64,000 bases of DNA from Pohlia nutans (GCA_022496805.1 CM040088.1:806001-870000); one strand, 5' to 3'. Positions 35,412 through 47,501 are shown, counted from the first letter of the stretch. Notes: generated by a model from the letters alone, not told the origin. Made by a program: numbers and translations.

Positions 35412-35555
35412 CTCGTTCTAATTCCACACACCGTGCCACTACTTTTCTCTACGCCATTCTCTAATTAACCTCACTCAAACCTCTAACCACTCGAACACCG
35501 CAATCGCAAATAATCAAATACCCTACCATATCACTCGATCGTAAAACACTGACGA

Positions 35556-35574
35556 CTCTCTCTCTCTCTCTCTC
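35556..35574. repeat. (CT)n run in the KNL1 leader region
   Basis: About nine CT units, read as GA on the KNL1 strand, lie about 145 bp upstream of its start codon. GA-rich leaders are common in plants. A regulatory role is only possible. Confidence 0.7.
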
Positions 35575-36689
35575 ACGTCTCGTAGAATTCAGAAAGAATA
35601 GATACCCGATGCTTCAGCAAAGGAACAATCGGAAGAATGAAAATAATAAATGAAACCGCAAAGTCGAGGCGAAGACCTTCACCACCAAACACCCGAAAGT
35701 AAAAAAAAAATGGCAGGCACGCCATGAACGGGGAAAAACAGCTCTGGCTCCAAGATTGCAAAGCCCTACTATTGCGCCCAAGGATTTGAAATGAAAAAGC
35801 TCCCCGTTCCCGCGCGCTTCAGTTTGACCGTTGTACACTTAGGGTTTCGTCTGTCCTCCCTCTCTCTGCCCGGCTTTCCTTCCTTTGCCCCCAACCTCTA
35901 AAGGACCGCAGTTTTTCCTGTTTTTGAGCATCAGTTTCACCTCTTTTTGTTCATTTTTTTGAATATTTTTTTTCTTCTTGATAAAAAATACCAAATCGAA
36001 CATTTAAATAAAATTTAAGAATTTTTTTTTACCAATTCAACAATTTTCCTATGTCTTCAAAGGCGGTTAAAATATATTCAAAAAGATTGCAATTTCATTT
36101 TTTCACTTCAAACGCTATAATCTTGCAGTCTATATGGTTAAACTGTATGAAAATTTTACCATGCATTCTCTTGGTATTTTGTAACAAGATCCTACGGTTA
36201 AAGTTGAAGAATATTGATTTTTAAGGTTTATTTTGAACCCTACCCGCACTGCCTATTCTCTCCAATAAAGTCCCCTTTGCTCTATAACTTTCACTTTAAA
36301 ATTTGGAATCAAAAAAAAAATAGATCCCTGTTTTTGTATTGATATACCAAATTCACATAATTTGTTTCAAAAAAGAAAAAGAAAATTGACACTGTGTGAA
36401 CCTACCCGAACATTGAAATGTCCTAGTTGGAATACTTGGTCATTTAGAGGCTAAGTGTCCACTATGTATTTTTTGTAGTACAGGAAAATTGAAATAGGCT
36501 ACTGCGTTTGTGTGAAAATGACTTCAATTTGATACGATTGACATTGTTGATCTTGTAGTACAGAACAAGAGCGTTTAAATGATGTATTGCAATCAGAAAA
36601 CCGATTAAAATGAGAAAATTTCACCTTTGTACATCTCAGTGATGCAGATGGTCATATTGGGTGTTTTAGACGCTGAGGGGGCTAAACCT
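35575..36689. other. Upstream region of KNL1, no gene seen
   Basis: Gene-proximal DNA up to about 35890 is less AT-rich. Beyond it, cctctaaaggaccgcagttt at about 35895 resembles a TTAA-element end without the TTAA. Confidence 0.4.
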
Positions 36690-36693
36690 TTAA

Positions 36694-37609
36694 CCCCTAA
36701 AGGACCAGGTGGACACATTGTGTCCACGAATAATTTCATTACTTTAATAACTTGTTTGGATTTCATAATTTTGACTCAATGTTAACTAAAGAATTGAACA
36801 TGTTTGTTTCAAGAACACAAAAATCCTTCAAGATTTGCAATTACGTTGATTGATTCATCGGGAAAAAACTAAAACGTCAACGTAGGTGAACTTGGGACAA
36901 AGTAGTTAGGGCGGTTGATGACTTGGAGGGCGTTTTCACACTTTGACGTCACATTCGTAAAAAAAAAAGTGTCCAATATGTAAAACATTTGTCAATACTG
37001 CATCATTAACACTATAAAATAATTACGGGAAATGTTTAAATATATTTTAAATGGAATCTTTTCAAAATAATTGGAATCTTTTTTACATATTTTATATTGT
37101 TTTGGAATATTTTGGAATATTCCAAATATATATTTGAATTCTTTAAAACATTTTTGCAATGTAAAAATTAATAACAATCACAAACAACGGCTCAACGAGT
37201 CACCAACAAGTCACTTCACCCAAACATAAATCTTTGATAATCAATCATTGTTGTTGTATTTAGTTTTAGAACACCATTTTTTGTGGACACCTAGATATAG
37301 TACATCTTTGTATGCTCCTAAACTTTCAAACGCTAATCATGGTTTTTAAATTTATGAGAAAGTTTGCAATGAATGACCTGTCGGTTTTATTTAAAATTCT
37401 CAGAAATCGACTTATGATCAAACCTTATAATCATGTAATATATATGGTAGATTGTTCTGGAAATTGATTTATAGTCTCATGACTAAGTCCTTTTTGAACT
37501 TCAACGGTGAAGTTTTCTACATGAATACTAATCAAGAGATACAATTGCCTTTCTGAAAGCATCACAAGAAAGTGATAAAATTTTAAGAATGAGCATGGTC
37601 CTTTAGGGG
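36694..37609. mobile_element. Long TTAA-flanked element, copy 2 (916 bp)
   Basis: Ends CCCCTAAAGGACCAGGTGG and GCATGGTCCTTTAGGGG lie inside TTAA 36690-36693 and 37610-37613. It is nearly identical to copy 3 over its whole length, including cgaataatttcattacttta, gaatattttggaatattcc and catggtttttaaatttatg. No transposase frame; the longest frame is about 61 codons. Non-autonomous. Confidence 0.85.
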
Positions 37610-37613
37610 TTAA

Positions 37614-39253
37614 GGAATTCTAACCATCTCCTCTTTTGAAGATTTGTTATAAAATATAATTTAGAAAAATATTTTGAACTTGAAATATAAGCCAAAACCC
37701 TATGAAAAGTACTTAATATTCATACCTTAAAATACAAATGTGATACTCAATTTTAAAAAATAAGTTGCTAGATTAGAGAACCTTGTGCATTTGTAATATT
37801 TTTGATGCAGTCACAATGCATTGTTTTTGACAAATGCACTCCGTTTGTAATGCAATTTTTGGAATTTAACCTTCAAACTCTATGTGCACATAGAATTTTA
37901 CTTATTGTACTCTTTTCTGCAATTTTTTATTTAAAAATATTTTTGTATTGCAATTTTCTTAATATAGACATCTTTTAAAATTTAGGCATTTTAAACATGT
38001 TAATAGAAGATTTGAAGAAATTCTAAATCATTATAGTAATTTATACCGTATAAGACATTACACATTGGCTTTGAATTGAATCTGCAAAAAGATTAGAAAT
38101 CATGCACAATATTCATCGTTGAACTTTCATCATGTTCATCGTGTTTTTTTGTTCAAATGGGTACTTTCAAATATTTGTTTTTCTTAATGTAAAGTCTTTA
38201 GACAAATAAAGAATGTAACTTTAGATTTCGTATACATCAATCTCACTATTTGTTGAGAAAAATTAATTCAAAATATCACCAATGAGTTTTAATATGTTTT
38301 TGGAAAAGAGTGATTTTGACAAAAATGCTAAATGTGCATTGCATGCACGTTCTTTTGGTCATCGAATAGGCACACCGTACCATGCAACTACCCAAAGAAA
38401 CCTTACACTCACATTAAACTTGTTTTGAGTTCAAAAAAAAATGCAAAACTAGTTTGTGGTGAATTGGAGAATAATCTAAAGCAAAGCCCTGCACCACTAT
38501 AGGGTATGAAACTTGTGACCTCCCCAATGCTAAAGGAGAGTTTCCACACATTCATCCAAGCCAAGAGCCCCAACCATAGAAACTATTCATGAACAATAAA
38601 TGTCAGAATTTATAATTACAGGAAGATAACTTCGCTTGAAAACCAGTTATATTTTTGAATAACTCTAATAACACATTGAACTTGTTATGGTCACACTTCT
38701 AAATGTCAAATTCCATTATCTACAAAGAATATTTTCTATTATAGTTAATCAAAAAGTCTGCTCAAAGAGGATTGTTTTAGCAAACTCCTCTTGAACTCCT
38801 CTTGAACTCATATTAGAATATAAATAGACCGAAAACTAGTTCATGATGAGTTGGAAGACAATCTAAAGCAAGCCAGTGTCATTATTCTCCACACCTCGCA
38901 ATGACTCCCACACCTTCTACCAAACCTCCAAGCCCATGGCCCACAAGGGAATAATCTATAACACGACACTATTCAACCCAAGTATAGCACGTGATTGGAC
39001 ACTTGCCACATACCACACTCTAAACTCATGTAAATTGCTTTCCAAAGGTGTAATATAAAGGAGGCATGAGCATATCTTCATAAACGTAGAGTTCTGTAAT
39101 AAGGTATGGTTCGTACTCTCATTAGAGGTCGCGCCAACTTACATCGGTCCTCATAATGACCTTTTCTAATAAAGGTTGCCTATCCTCCCTTAAATGACTC
39201 ACGAATACAAAACCCAGTAGCTGGCTAAACGCTTCATCTTCCTAGCTTTCCAA
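37614..39253. other. AT-rich intergenic DNA with a degenerate direct repeat
   Basis: Segments near 38445-38500 and 38832-38880 share aaactagttt..gtgaattgga and aatctaaagcaa. No gene was recognised. Confidence 0.45.
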
Positions 39254-39390
39254 CGCACCCACCCGCTTAACGCACCCACCCGCTTAATCATTTTGTAAGG
39301 TGAAAACCACCCTCCTAACGCGCATCTTCTTTGCTCATTATGAAAAGTCACTGACATCTTCTTTGCTCATTATGAAAAGTCACTGACAGC
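39254..39390. repeat. Short tandem duplications (17 bp and 32 bp)
   Basis: cgcacccacccgcttaa occurs twice in a row at about 39254-39287. A 32-bp unit beginning atcttctttgctcattatga is tandemly doubled at about 39323-39387. Confidence 0.85.
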
Positions 39391-39843
39391 CATAAAATTT
39401 TGTACATTGTTTTCCCATGAATAGAGCTTTCTAAATATGGTTTCAGAATTAAAAACGGTTGGGTATTGTGGTTTGGGGAATTGATCATGTGAGGACCGAT
39501 GTAAGTTGGCACGATCTCTACTTAGGGAATGCACAAGTCTCCGCAATAGAGACGCACAACACAAGAGACTATCAACATAAAGCAATTTTCCACAATAGCC
39601 ACACAGAACAGTAGACATGTGGTCCAATACATCACACTATTGCGACTCAACTCCATGGCAATGTTCAGAAATCAGTTCAAAAAGTCACAATGTGTGTTTT
39701 TTAAAGATCATGCAATTGCATCTCATAAGATATACATGTGTATACAAAAACTTCCACCGCATCTGCTATAAATTGCTAGTGTTTGGGTAAGTCTGGGCAG
39801 GGTCTTGGTGCAGGGCCGATTACACTGCGAAGCGCTGACCTAA

Positions 39844-40095
39844 GTAATGGCTGCTAATTTCAATGTCCTGCGAGTGTTTTAATTTCAACACGGTAGCAGA
39901 ATACCAATAATCTCTTCATAGAGACAAAGATGCAAAACTGAGTTACACTAAGAGAATCTCCTGCTTTCAGTGGATGCTCTAAGTAATAATGAGAATGGCC
40001 CTAATCCCAATGTCTGCGAGTGTTGTAATTGCAACACGGTAGCAGAATATCAATAATCTCTTCAGAAAAACTGACAGATGCAAAACTGTGTTAAG
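39844..40095. repeat. About 148-bp imperfect tandem duplication next to the 40145 gene
   Basis: Both units contain tgcgagtgtt, caacacggtagcagaata, caataatctcttca and agatgcaaaactg. It lies at the 3' side of the minus-strand gene ending at 40145 and may be in its 3' UTR. Confidence 0.75.
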
Positions 40096-40144
40096 AGTTA
40101 AATCTATACAATGAACAGGAATGGTTTTTCTTCATACGGCAAGC

Positions 40145-40513
40145 TTAGACTTTAAGCTTCCACATGGTCTTCCAACTGGAGCCCTGGCAGGGTTTCTTCG
40201 CCACAGGAGCGGCGTCGTCCTCCGCCATGCGGTAGTGCATCCGGGGCACTCTGTCCACAGTGAACTGGCCGTCCACTTCCGTGATGGTGATGCACTTGAA
40301 GTCGCAGCAGTCGTCGGAAGTCACGATCACATTCTTCCCCGTTCGGTCCGGCCCCATCAAAAACTCCTGGTACGTGTCGTTGTGGTCCACCTGCATCGTG
40401 AGCTTGGAGCCCTTCCTAATTTTTGTGAAATCCACGAAGTACTGTTGGTTGCCCACTTTCAAGTTCAGCACTTGCTGCGTGTTGTTCACAATCTCCGTCA
40501 CGGTGGGTGCCAT
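40145..40513 (-). CDS. Small protein of an unrecognised plant family, copy A
   Basis: A single-exon, 122-residue protein starting at a clear ATG (MAPTVTEIVNNTQQ). I do not recognise the family. It has no signal peptide or membrane segment; the body is polar, with likely beta strands (LNLKVGNQQYFVDF, SKLTMQVDHNDTYQEFLMG, KNVIVTSDDCC, KCITITEVDGQFTVDRV). The block SDDCCDFKCITITE, with three cysteines, and NDTYQEFLMG are shared with the gene at 44840, so they are the likely functional core. The tail is basic and tryptophan-containing (GSSWKTMWKLKV). GC-rich codons and a conserved paralog support a real gene. Function unknown. Confidence 0.82.
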   Translation of the reverse strand: MAPTVTEIVNNTQQVLNLKVGNQQYFVDFTKIRKGSKLTMQVDHNDTYQEFLMGPDRTGKNVIVTSDDCCDFKCITITEVDGQFTVDRVPRMHYRMAEDDAAPVAKKPCQGSSWKTMWKLKV

Positions 40514-40901
40514 ATGTTACAAACGACCTCTAGCTCCACAAACAGTATAAACCCTACCTTAACAATGCTAAAAATCCCAACTTATGTAACCCTAAGAGTT
40601 GCACAAAACTAAACCCTTACAACGAGAGCGAGATGATTCAAGAACTAGGCAATGTCGAGTTAAGTAGCATATGATCTTTTGAGCGCCGAATCACAGCGAA
40701 ACTATGAGTCTAATAAGCTGTACAACGGTTCCTGATGAATTGAATGTGAAAGGTAGTGAACGGTTTCATATATAAAGTGTGTGGAATTCCATGATCTACA
40801 TCGCAACGCTGATTCATTGCAACGTTAACTTTCGTGGCGCGCAGGAAGGAGAGATTCTGCCGGCAAACGAATCCTCGCCTGGCAGCCCTGGCTAGTCGGC
40901 A

Positions 40902-41105
40902 ATGAGCGAAGAGAATGCCGGTGAGGAGGTGCAGCTTCGCAGAAGAAGCGTTGTGCTGAGTGACACCATGGCCAACCTCGCATCGCCACCTGGCACCCAT
41001 ATTGAGGACACGTAGGCTAGGCAGATGAGGATCGGGTTACTTGTTGCGGGTGTGAACATGGCTCTGCGCCTCGAGGGCCACATGGTACGCTTAGAGCACA
41101 TGTGA
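40902..41105 (+). pseudogene. Possible gene fragment with an in-frame stop
   Basis: A GC-rich frame starts MSEENAGEEVQLRRRSVV, reaches a TAG at 41013, and continues in the same frame as QMRIGLLVAGVNMALRLEGH to a TGA at 41103. Total 67 codons if read through. Composition differs from the AT-rich DNA beyond 41105, which suggests an exon remnant. No family was recognised. The minus-strand frames over the same bases look less protein-like. Confidence 0.35.
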
Positions 41106-42195
41106 ATTGAGAGGGTGGGGGCAGGTTTGTTACCAAAATTGGCCACTAAGGTTGAAGTACCTAAAACCGATATAATAAAGTTTTTTAGCATGGAAAATAT
41201 TGAAGTTTCACATAGAGAAACAAAGGCCCTCTTTACACTAGAGGTGAGAAGCTGTGGAGAAAACCTCACAAAGGCCATGGCTCATTCTTGAGAAGCCAAC
41301 CCTTGAACTTGACGGTCTTTGGATACTGAGTAAAGTGAGAAGGGGCCTCAAAATAAAGTGCTTATTTTTTAAAATAAAGTTCTTTCATATTTCTTTTAAA
41401 AAAATAAAAAATGATTGGTTGTAAGAATTTTGGCCAAGCGGCCCCCGGGATTTTGCTTGGACCCACCTTTTGAGGTGGGCTTGATGCAAAATCCAATCAA
41501 CTCTCCAATCATCTTTGTTTGGCTTAGTTTGAGTTAGAGAAAATTCTCAGCAATTCCTCCGACCCCCTGATATATACTTGAGATTTGGAGGTGATCAGTA
41601 GGGGTTGAAGAACGTTATGAGGACTCAAACATCGGCACGCATGCATGCTAAAATTGACTCGCTAAAATTATTCATTTACATTTAAAGAGCCCAAGGTTGA
41701 ACTTACACTCCCCCACTCTTGAATGCCTTTCAGGCACCAAAAGTGCACATCAAATAGTCAATGGACCGACCACAAGTAGAATGTCGGATATAGTCAACTA
41801 AAACTTAGATTTGAAGAACCATATCTCAAAGCATTTCCACTAGCACTGTGGACTTGGCTATGGAAAAATGGATGAGACTAGGTTGGTGAACAATTTATTT
41901 GGCCCGTAACATTAGATAATCCACTAAAAATCAGGGCCGCGGCAAAATCACTCTTGCTAGTGTATCTCCTTAATTGCACATCATAATTGCACAATCCATG
42001 TGTGGTGACTTGTGAGTGGCTCACTTACTATTTTCTAATTAAGTGAGAGTCTAATTAAGTGATGTTGGTGGGGAACTACATGGTGACGTTTGACTTTTTG
42101 GATGACCTTCATAGTGCAATTCCGAGTGATAGTGGAGATGCTCTTGACACGCTAGAATCGAGGGTCAAGAGGCATTTTATTGCGTGTGTTAAACT
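41106..42195. other. Intergenic DNA, no gene seen
   Basis: The stretch gagagggtgggggcaggttt at about 41110 recurs inverted at about 42800. No coding signal was found. Confidence 0.45.
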
Positions 42196-42203
42196 CTGCG
42201 AGG

Positions 42204-42517
42204 CAGTGATCTCAAAACCACTTTATGACATTTAGCACAGGGTGCTATCTCCCACATATTAAATGGTAGATACTTTTGCTACCTTGTAAATGTACTACTC
42301 ACGATACCTCTATAATATCCGGCAATACCCTTGATATATTAAGGTGATACCATAATGATATCCGCGGATATCACCTCATGAAGTTGCTACATATTTATAA
42401 CATGATGAGCATTCTCGCTACATTTCCAAAAAAAATTCATTTTCTTTCTGTGTATGTTTAGCAGTCCCATTTTTTGGGTAGAAATCCAGCTAATTTTAGC
42501 CAGTTTTGAGATCACTG
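42204..42517. mobile_element. hAT-type MITE, copy 1 (314 bp)
   Basis: Perfect 14-bp terminal inverted repeat CAGTGATCTCAAAA / TTTTGAGATCACTG. The 8-bp target duplication CTGCGAGG lies at 42196-42203 and 42518-42525. An 8-bp duplication with CA-initial ends is the hAT hallmark. No transposase. The interior contains a series of ggtgatacc-type short repeats. Confidence 0.93.
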
Positions 42518-42525
42518 CTGCGAGG

Positions 42526-43353
42526 GCATGGGTGCGGATGCTCTCAAGGAGTACACTGAAACTTATTAAATGTCCTTGACACAATTAATTCACCAACTCA
42601 AGATTTATCATCAAAATTCCCAACCGCCATTCAACTAACAGCTGCAGACATTTACATACCCACAAGTACCACATGCCGAGTTAGTTAATGGACCCATGCG
42701 TTAGAATATTTGATTCATCCATTTGATTCAAACACATAAAAATTGTGACTGCAGACATAAGTTACGACTGAAGTTGATATGAATATTTGTACACTAGAGG
42801 GAGGGCCTGCCCCCACCCTCTCAAATCTCAACCGCTGCTATAATAGTGGCTTTAGGATCCGCAATTCCGCATCCCACAGGGTTTCAGCCCACCCCGACCT
42901 AAGGGTCGGATTCACACAGCCTGGTGTGGAAACCGAATCTCCACGTCAGATTTCGAAACGTCCACGTCACCATAAACCAAACACAGAATGCCATGTGGGC
43001 ATTTCGAACAACAATTAATTATACGACCACGAGAGAGGGTATTGGACGATTCCGGAAGGACACACGTGCTCATTGAAGCCGTTATTCGTGGACTTTGACC
43101 AAGACCACGTCATCAGATGGATTATGCACGCGGCGCCTCTCCACGATTCCATCGCACAATGGCCGGTCGTAGATTTTTTTTCGAACAAACGGACACGCCG
43201 ACACGGCTCATTGCGGAGCTCTTGGGGCAGACTGTATTATTTTGCAGCATCTAAGCTCATCCAGAATTCAGACGCTGGGGATGTCACAGTCAATGTCCGG
43301 GGAGAATCAACCTTTAGCCGGTACAGATTATATAGCCGGTTGAATTTATAACA
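42526..43353. other. Intergenic DNA with a GC-richer patch, no gene supported
   Basis: Frames of 79 and 92 codons on the plus strand (42779-43018, 43073-43351) have no family resemblance or splice partner. Confidence 0.4.
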
Positions 43354-43618
43354 CAGGGGTCCCAAACATTTTAGCCGGGGTAAAAAGTGGATGTTTGGCC
43401 CCTTTTTTTACCCCATTTTTGGAACTTTTACCCTATTTTCAAAAGTGAAGATTGGGAGTTGGGGGTCAATTTTTGACTCCCTTTTCGGAACCTTTACCGG
43501 GGTAAAACAATGGTGCTTTTGACCTCCAAAAAAAATTTGCCCCGGGGCAAAATTAAAGTCCCTCATTTTTACCCCACCCCCAAGTTTAGCCCCGGGGTCA
43601 AATTGTGAGGGTTCCCTG
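43354..43618. mobile_element. Putative hAT-like MITE with CAGGG ends
   Basis: The left end CAGGGGTCCCAAACATTTTA and right end TTGTGAGGGTTCCCTG pair imperfectly, each followed inward by a cCCCGGGG-like block. The interior repeats ttttacccc and gggtaaa many times. No clean 8-bp duplication, so class is tentative. Confidence 0.55.
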
Positions 43619-44366
43619 TGTAATCGCCTGATTGAGTTCAAAATCTTAGGAAGAATTTAAACTAATCATTTCAGGGGGAAATCAAAGAATATTTCGTATT
43701 ATCGTAAGGCCTAGCCGAAAAAACCAGTTGATGTAAGAAAATGTAGGCGGATCTTAACTGGTTTTAAACTAAAAATTTCTCATATGCGATTCCATGTGTG
43801 ATTTCCCTGCGAGTCTCATTTTTCCCATTGAGTCTTAAAGCTGCTTATTCACCAGTTTAATGTTGACTCACCTGCTTGTAAAAGGAAAGCTTAACAAGTG
43901 TCAACTCTTGAGGCACAGTGGAAAAAGTGAGACTAAAAGGGAAACGCACACAAGGAAACCATTATGAAGAGGCGTTGAAGAGGAATGTGGTTGAACTTGG
44001 TACTGACCCCAATTGATGCAATCGGTATAGAACAATGATCAACTTACGTGGTCACAGAAGAGATACATGATGAACAACATGATCATGCACAACTTTATAT
44101 ATATATATATATATATATGTTCAACTCAACACAATACCATTGAGAGGTGGAAAACAAGTTTAAAGTTGAAGTAAGACTTTAGAGCAGTACTTCCACTTCT
44201 AAATTTCCACTTGGATACATGCATTCACTTCACTGATGAAAGCAATCGCTATGGAATGCAGTGAATTTGATCTGAAACCGACTACTAGTGTAAAGCAATG
44301 GAGCTTAATTTTATTTATCTTTCAAGAGACGATTTAAACAAATGTTAATCATCGATGATGAAGCCG
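43619..44366. other. Intergenic DNA with an (AT)n run at 44096-44118
   Basis: No gene. The microsatellite is the only clear feature. Confidence 0.5.
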
Positions 44367-44374
44367 TTAACTAC

Positions 44375-44688
44375 CAGTGCTCTCAGAACCACTTTATGAC
44401 ATTTAGCACAGGGTGCTACCTCCCACATAAATGATAGATACTTTTGCTACCTTGTGAATGTACTACTCACGATACCTCTATAATATCCAGCAATACCCTT
44501 GATATATTAAGGTGATACCATGGTGATACCATGGTGATACCATAATGATACCCTTGCTACATATTTATAACATGATGAGCATTCTCGCTACATTTCAATT
44601 TTTTTTTCATTTTCTTTCTTTGTATGTTTAGCAGCCTCATTTTTTTGGGTAGAAATCCAGCTAATATTAGCCAGTTTTGAGATCACTG
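44375..44688. mobile_element. hAT-type MITE, copy 2 (314 bp)
   Basis: Ends CAGTGCTCTCAGAA and TTTTGAGATCACTG, with a perfect 8-bp duplication TTAACTAC at 44367-44374 and 44689-44696. Colinear with 42204-42517, with small indels (an extra ggtgataccat unit). Same orientation as copy 1. Confidence 0.93.
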
Positions 44689-44839
44689 TTAACTACAGAA
44701 TAATCTATTACTCAGTCCGCTACAGTATCTATGAATGAATGAATGAATCAGTTGACAAAATTGATGATCGACCAGTGGTACAATTACAACTTGTGCATGC
44801 ATGCATCATCATCACGTAAACACTGATGGACTGATGATT

Positions 44840-45596
44840 CTAGGACTTCCAGAAGCGCCAGCTTGATTGTCTCTTGGAAGCAGGAGCTGCTTCGGAAGAA
44901 TGATCCGCAGTACTAGTCCCGTCGTCGGCGTCGTCGGGTCGTCGTCGAGGCTCGCGTTCGACGTCGAATTTGCCGCCGCAGCTTTCCGTGATGGTGATAC
45001 ACTTGTAATCGCAGCATTCGTCAGAGGTGACGATGAGCTTGTTGCCCGCTTTGTCCACGCCCATCAGAAACTCCTGGTACGTATCGTTGTAACCGACGCG
45101 CAGATTCTTCTTGGCGCCCTTGGCCAGATTCGCAAAGTGCACGAAGTAGTGATGGTTGCCCACTTTCATGGCCAAGTCTTGCTGCGTGTTGTTCACGATC
45201 ACAGTCGTGTTGTTCTCTGCTATCTTTGAAAGAAAGAAACTCGATCCTTTAGTTTGTTACAGGGCGATAAAACGGCGCGCGCTTCGATTCTCACCGAAAC
45301 GAAAACACTAAAGAAGCACCAAAAAAATAGCCGATCGAAGCTGACGAAGAACACTGTAACAATTTAAAGATTTCGACGGATGGAAGATAAATGGGACTCA
45401 AATGCACACTAGCAGCTGCCGAGTCTCGAAAATTAGAACGAGGACACAAACCAAAAAACTAGCTGAATTGGATCGCTACGAATTAGCCCACCAACGTCCG
45501 CCAAACCAAATCATATGAGCGGGTATCAGAAAGAAAGAGTTGCAAAAGCTTTCTGATCGAGAAAGAATACGTACCCTGACATGATATCACGGCCAT
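44840..45596 (-). CDS. Small protein of an unrecognised plant family, copy B (two exons)
   Basis: Paralog of the gene at 40145: it shares VNNTQQ, K-VGN-YF, NDTYQEFLMG and SDECCDYKCITITE. The main exon lacks an ATG: the only in-frame initiators are GTG codons. A good model adds a 22-nt first exon, 45575-45596 (ATG, reading MAVISCQ), with donor G|GTACGT. This joins in phase 1 to an acceptor after TTTCAAAGATAG, giving exon 2 at 45219-44840 and a protein of about 133 residues (MAVISCQAENNTTVIVNNTQQ). The intron is 355 nt. The C-terminal half has an acidic Ser/Thr linker and ends KRQSSWRFWKS, like the tryptophan tail of copy A. Function unknown; the splice model is inference. Confidence 0.78.
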
Positions 45597-46570
45597 GTCT
45601 GTAGCCGCCTCGATTCAACACATGGTGAGCAACTTCCTTAATTGATTCTGATAAGCTTCAAAGGAAGCTGTCACTGTAAATTCAACGAAACACGCAAACG
45701 CCGGTGGGATTTTGGAGCGGTGACTAACATGGACGGAGCTCAAGCGGCGAGTACTGTGTACAGTGTGGCTTTCAGGATCAGGGGAAATGCCCTACCGCCC
45801 GTCTCGTCCCGGGGCCGGGCCCAGTGCCAAGTGGCACAGTTACTGGCATTCGGGTATTGTAAATCTAGACTATTAATAGATTTGTGATATTTTACCCACA
45901 GGTTAGGATATTTTATAACCGATGTTTTAACCCCTAAACGTACCAACCCTTTGAACAGAAGTAGATTCTAGCCTCAAAAGTAGATATTAGCATGGATTAG
46001 ATGTACATGAGGTGTACAAGAGAAGACCATTGCAAGCATAAAATCTACCCAACAAATATGACTTACTTATAGTTGGAGGCCTCTCCAATATTATCAACAG
46101 CTCCACATCACAAGAGATTTATTGCAATTGGTAGAGAATAAAATAGGCTTTCAAAGGTGACTTGGATGAAAATCATCCAAGGTTGTATGAGAAAGTTACA
46201 AGGACTCGAATCTATTTGTGATTCAGTTTTTGAACGCTGGGATGTTTAGGGGTCGATCGAATTTGTAATACCCACGCACATATCTGTCCTTGTCACTGAA
46301 AATGCAATTGAATCTTGGATCAAAGAACGATAATAATATTAATCCTTAAATAACGAATGCTTTTTCCGATTCCGTATCCATAATCATTTTAAAATTCCAT
46401 TTTAACCATGATTCTCTTTCTAATTTACTTTGGTTCTGTTATGAAGAAATATAAATCCCTTAAATGTGTTCAGTTTGACATCTAAAACACCCCATTTGAT
46501 GCAACGGAGCAAAAGTTACGAGCAAAATTCTCCTAAAATACTATCAAGTCTGAAGGGCTTGCAAAGTTGT
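45597..46570. other. Upstream region and intergenic DNA, no further gene supported
   Basis: GC-richer up to about 45850 (probable promoter of the minus-strand gene). A TTAACCCCTAAACG end at about 45928 and a TGTTTAGGGGTCGA at about 46242 suggest one more, 0.3-kb TTAA-type element with a damaged right flank. Confidence 0.45.
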
Positions 46571-46574
46571 TTAA

Positions 46575-47491
46575 CCCCTAAAGGACCAGGTGGACACATT
46601 GTGTCCACGAATAATTTCATTACTTTAATAACTTGTTTGGATTTCATAATTTTGACTCAATGTTAACTAAAGAATTGAAAATGTTCGTTTCAAGAACACA
46701 AAAATCCTTCAAGATTTGCAATTACGTTGATTGATTCATCGGGAAAAAACTAAAACGTCAACGTAGGTGAACTTGGGACATGGTAGTTAGGGCGGTTAAT
46801 GACTTGAAGGGCGTTTTCACACTTGGACGTCACATTCGTAAAAAAAAACAGTGTCCAATATGTAAAATATTTTCCATTATTGCATCATTAACAATATAAA
46901 ATAATTACGGGAAATGTTTAAATATATTTTAAATGGAATCTTTTCAAAATAATTGGAATCTTTTCTACATATTGTATATTATTTTGGAATATTTTGGAAT
47001 ATTCCAAATATATATTTGAATTCTTTAAAACATTTTTGCAATGTAAAAATTAATAACAATCACAAACAACGGCTCAACGAGTCACCAACAAGTTACTTCA
47101 CCCAAACATAAATCTTTGATAATCAATCATTGTTGTTGTATTTAGTTTTAGAACACCATTTTTTGTGGACACCTAGATATAGTACATCTTTGTATGCTCC
47201 TAAACTTTCAAACGCTAATCATGGTTTTTAAATTTATGAGAAAGTTTGCAATGAATGACCTGTCGGTTTTATTTAAAATTCTCAGAAATCAACTTATGAT
47301 CAAACCTTATAATCATGTAATATATATGGTAGATTGTTCTGAAAATTGATGTACAGTCTCATGACTAAGTCTTTTTTGAACTTCAACGGTGAAGTTTTCT
47401 ACATGAATACCAATCAAGAGATACAATTGCCTTTCTGAAAGCATCACGAGAAAGTGATAAAATTTTAGGAATGAGCATGGTCCTGTAGGGG
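46575..47491. mobile_element. Long TTAA-flanked element, copy 3 (917 bp)
   Basis: TTAA at 46571-46574 and 47492-47495; ends CCCCTAAAGGACCA and TGGTCCTGTAGGGG (one change in the right end). Nearly identical to copy 2, which implies recent mobility of both. No transposase frame. Confidence 0.85.
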
Positions 47492-47501
47492 TTAAGGTTT
47501 A

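Noticed and set aside
4626..47495. Telomere-like CCCTAAA motifs scattered through the window
   Set aside because: They are single occurrences at transposon ends, not tandem arrays, so they do not mark a telomere or interstitial telomeric repeat.
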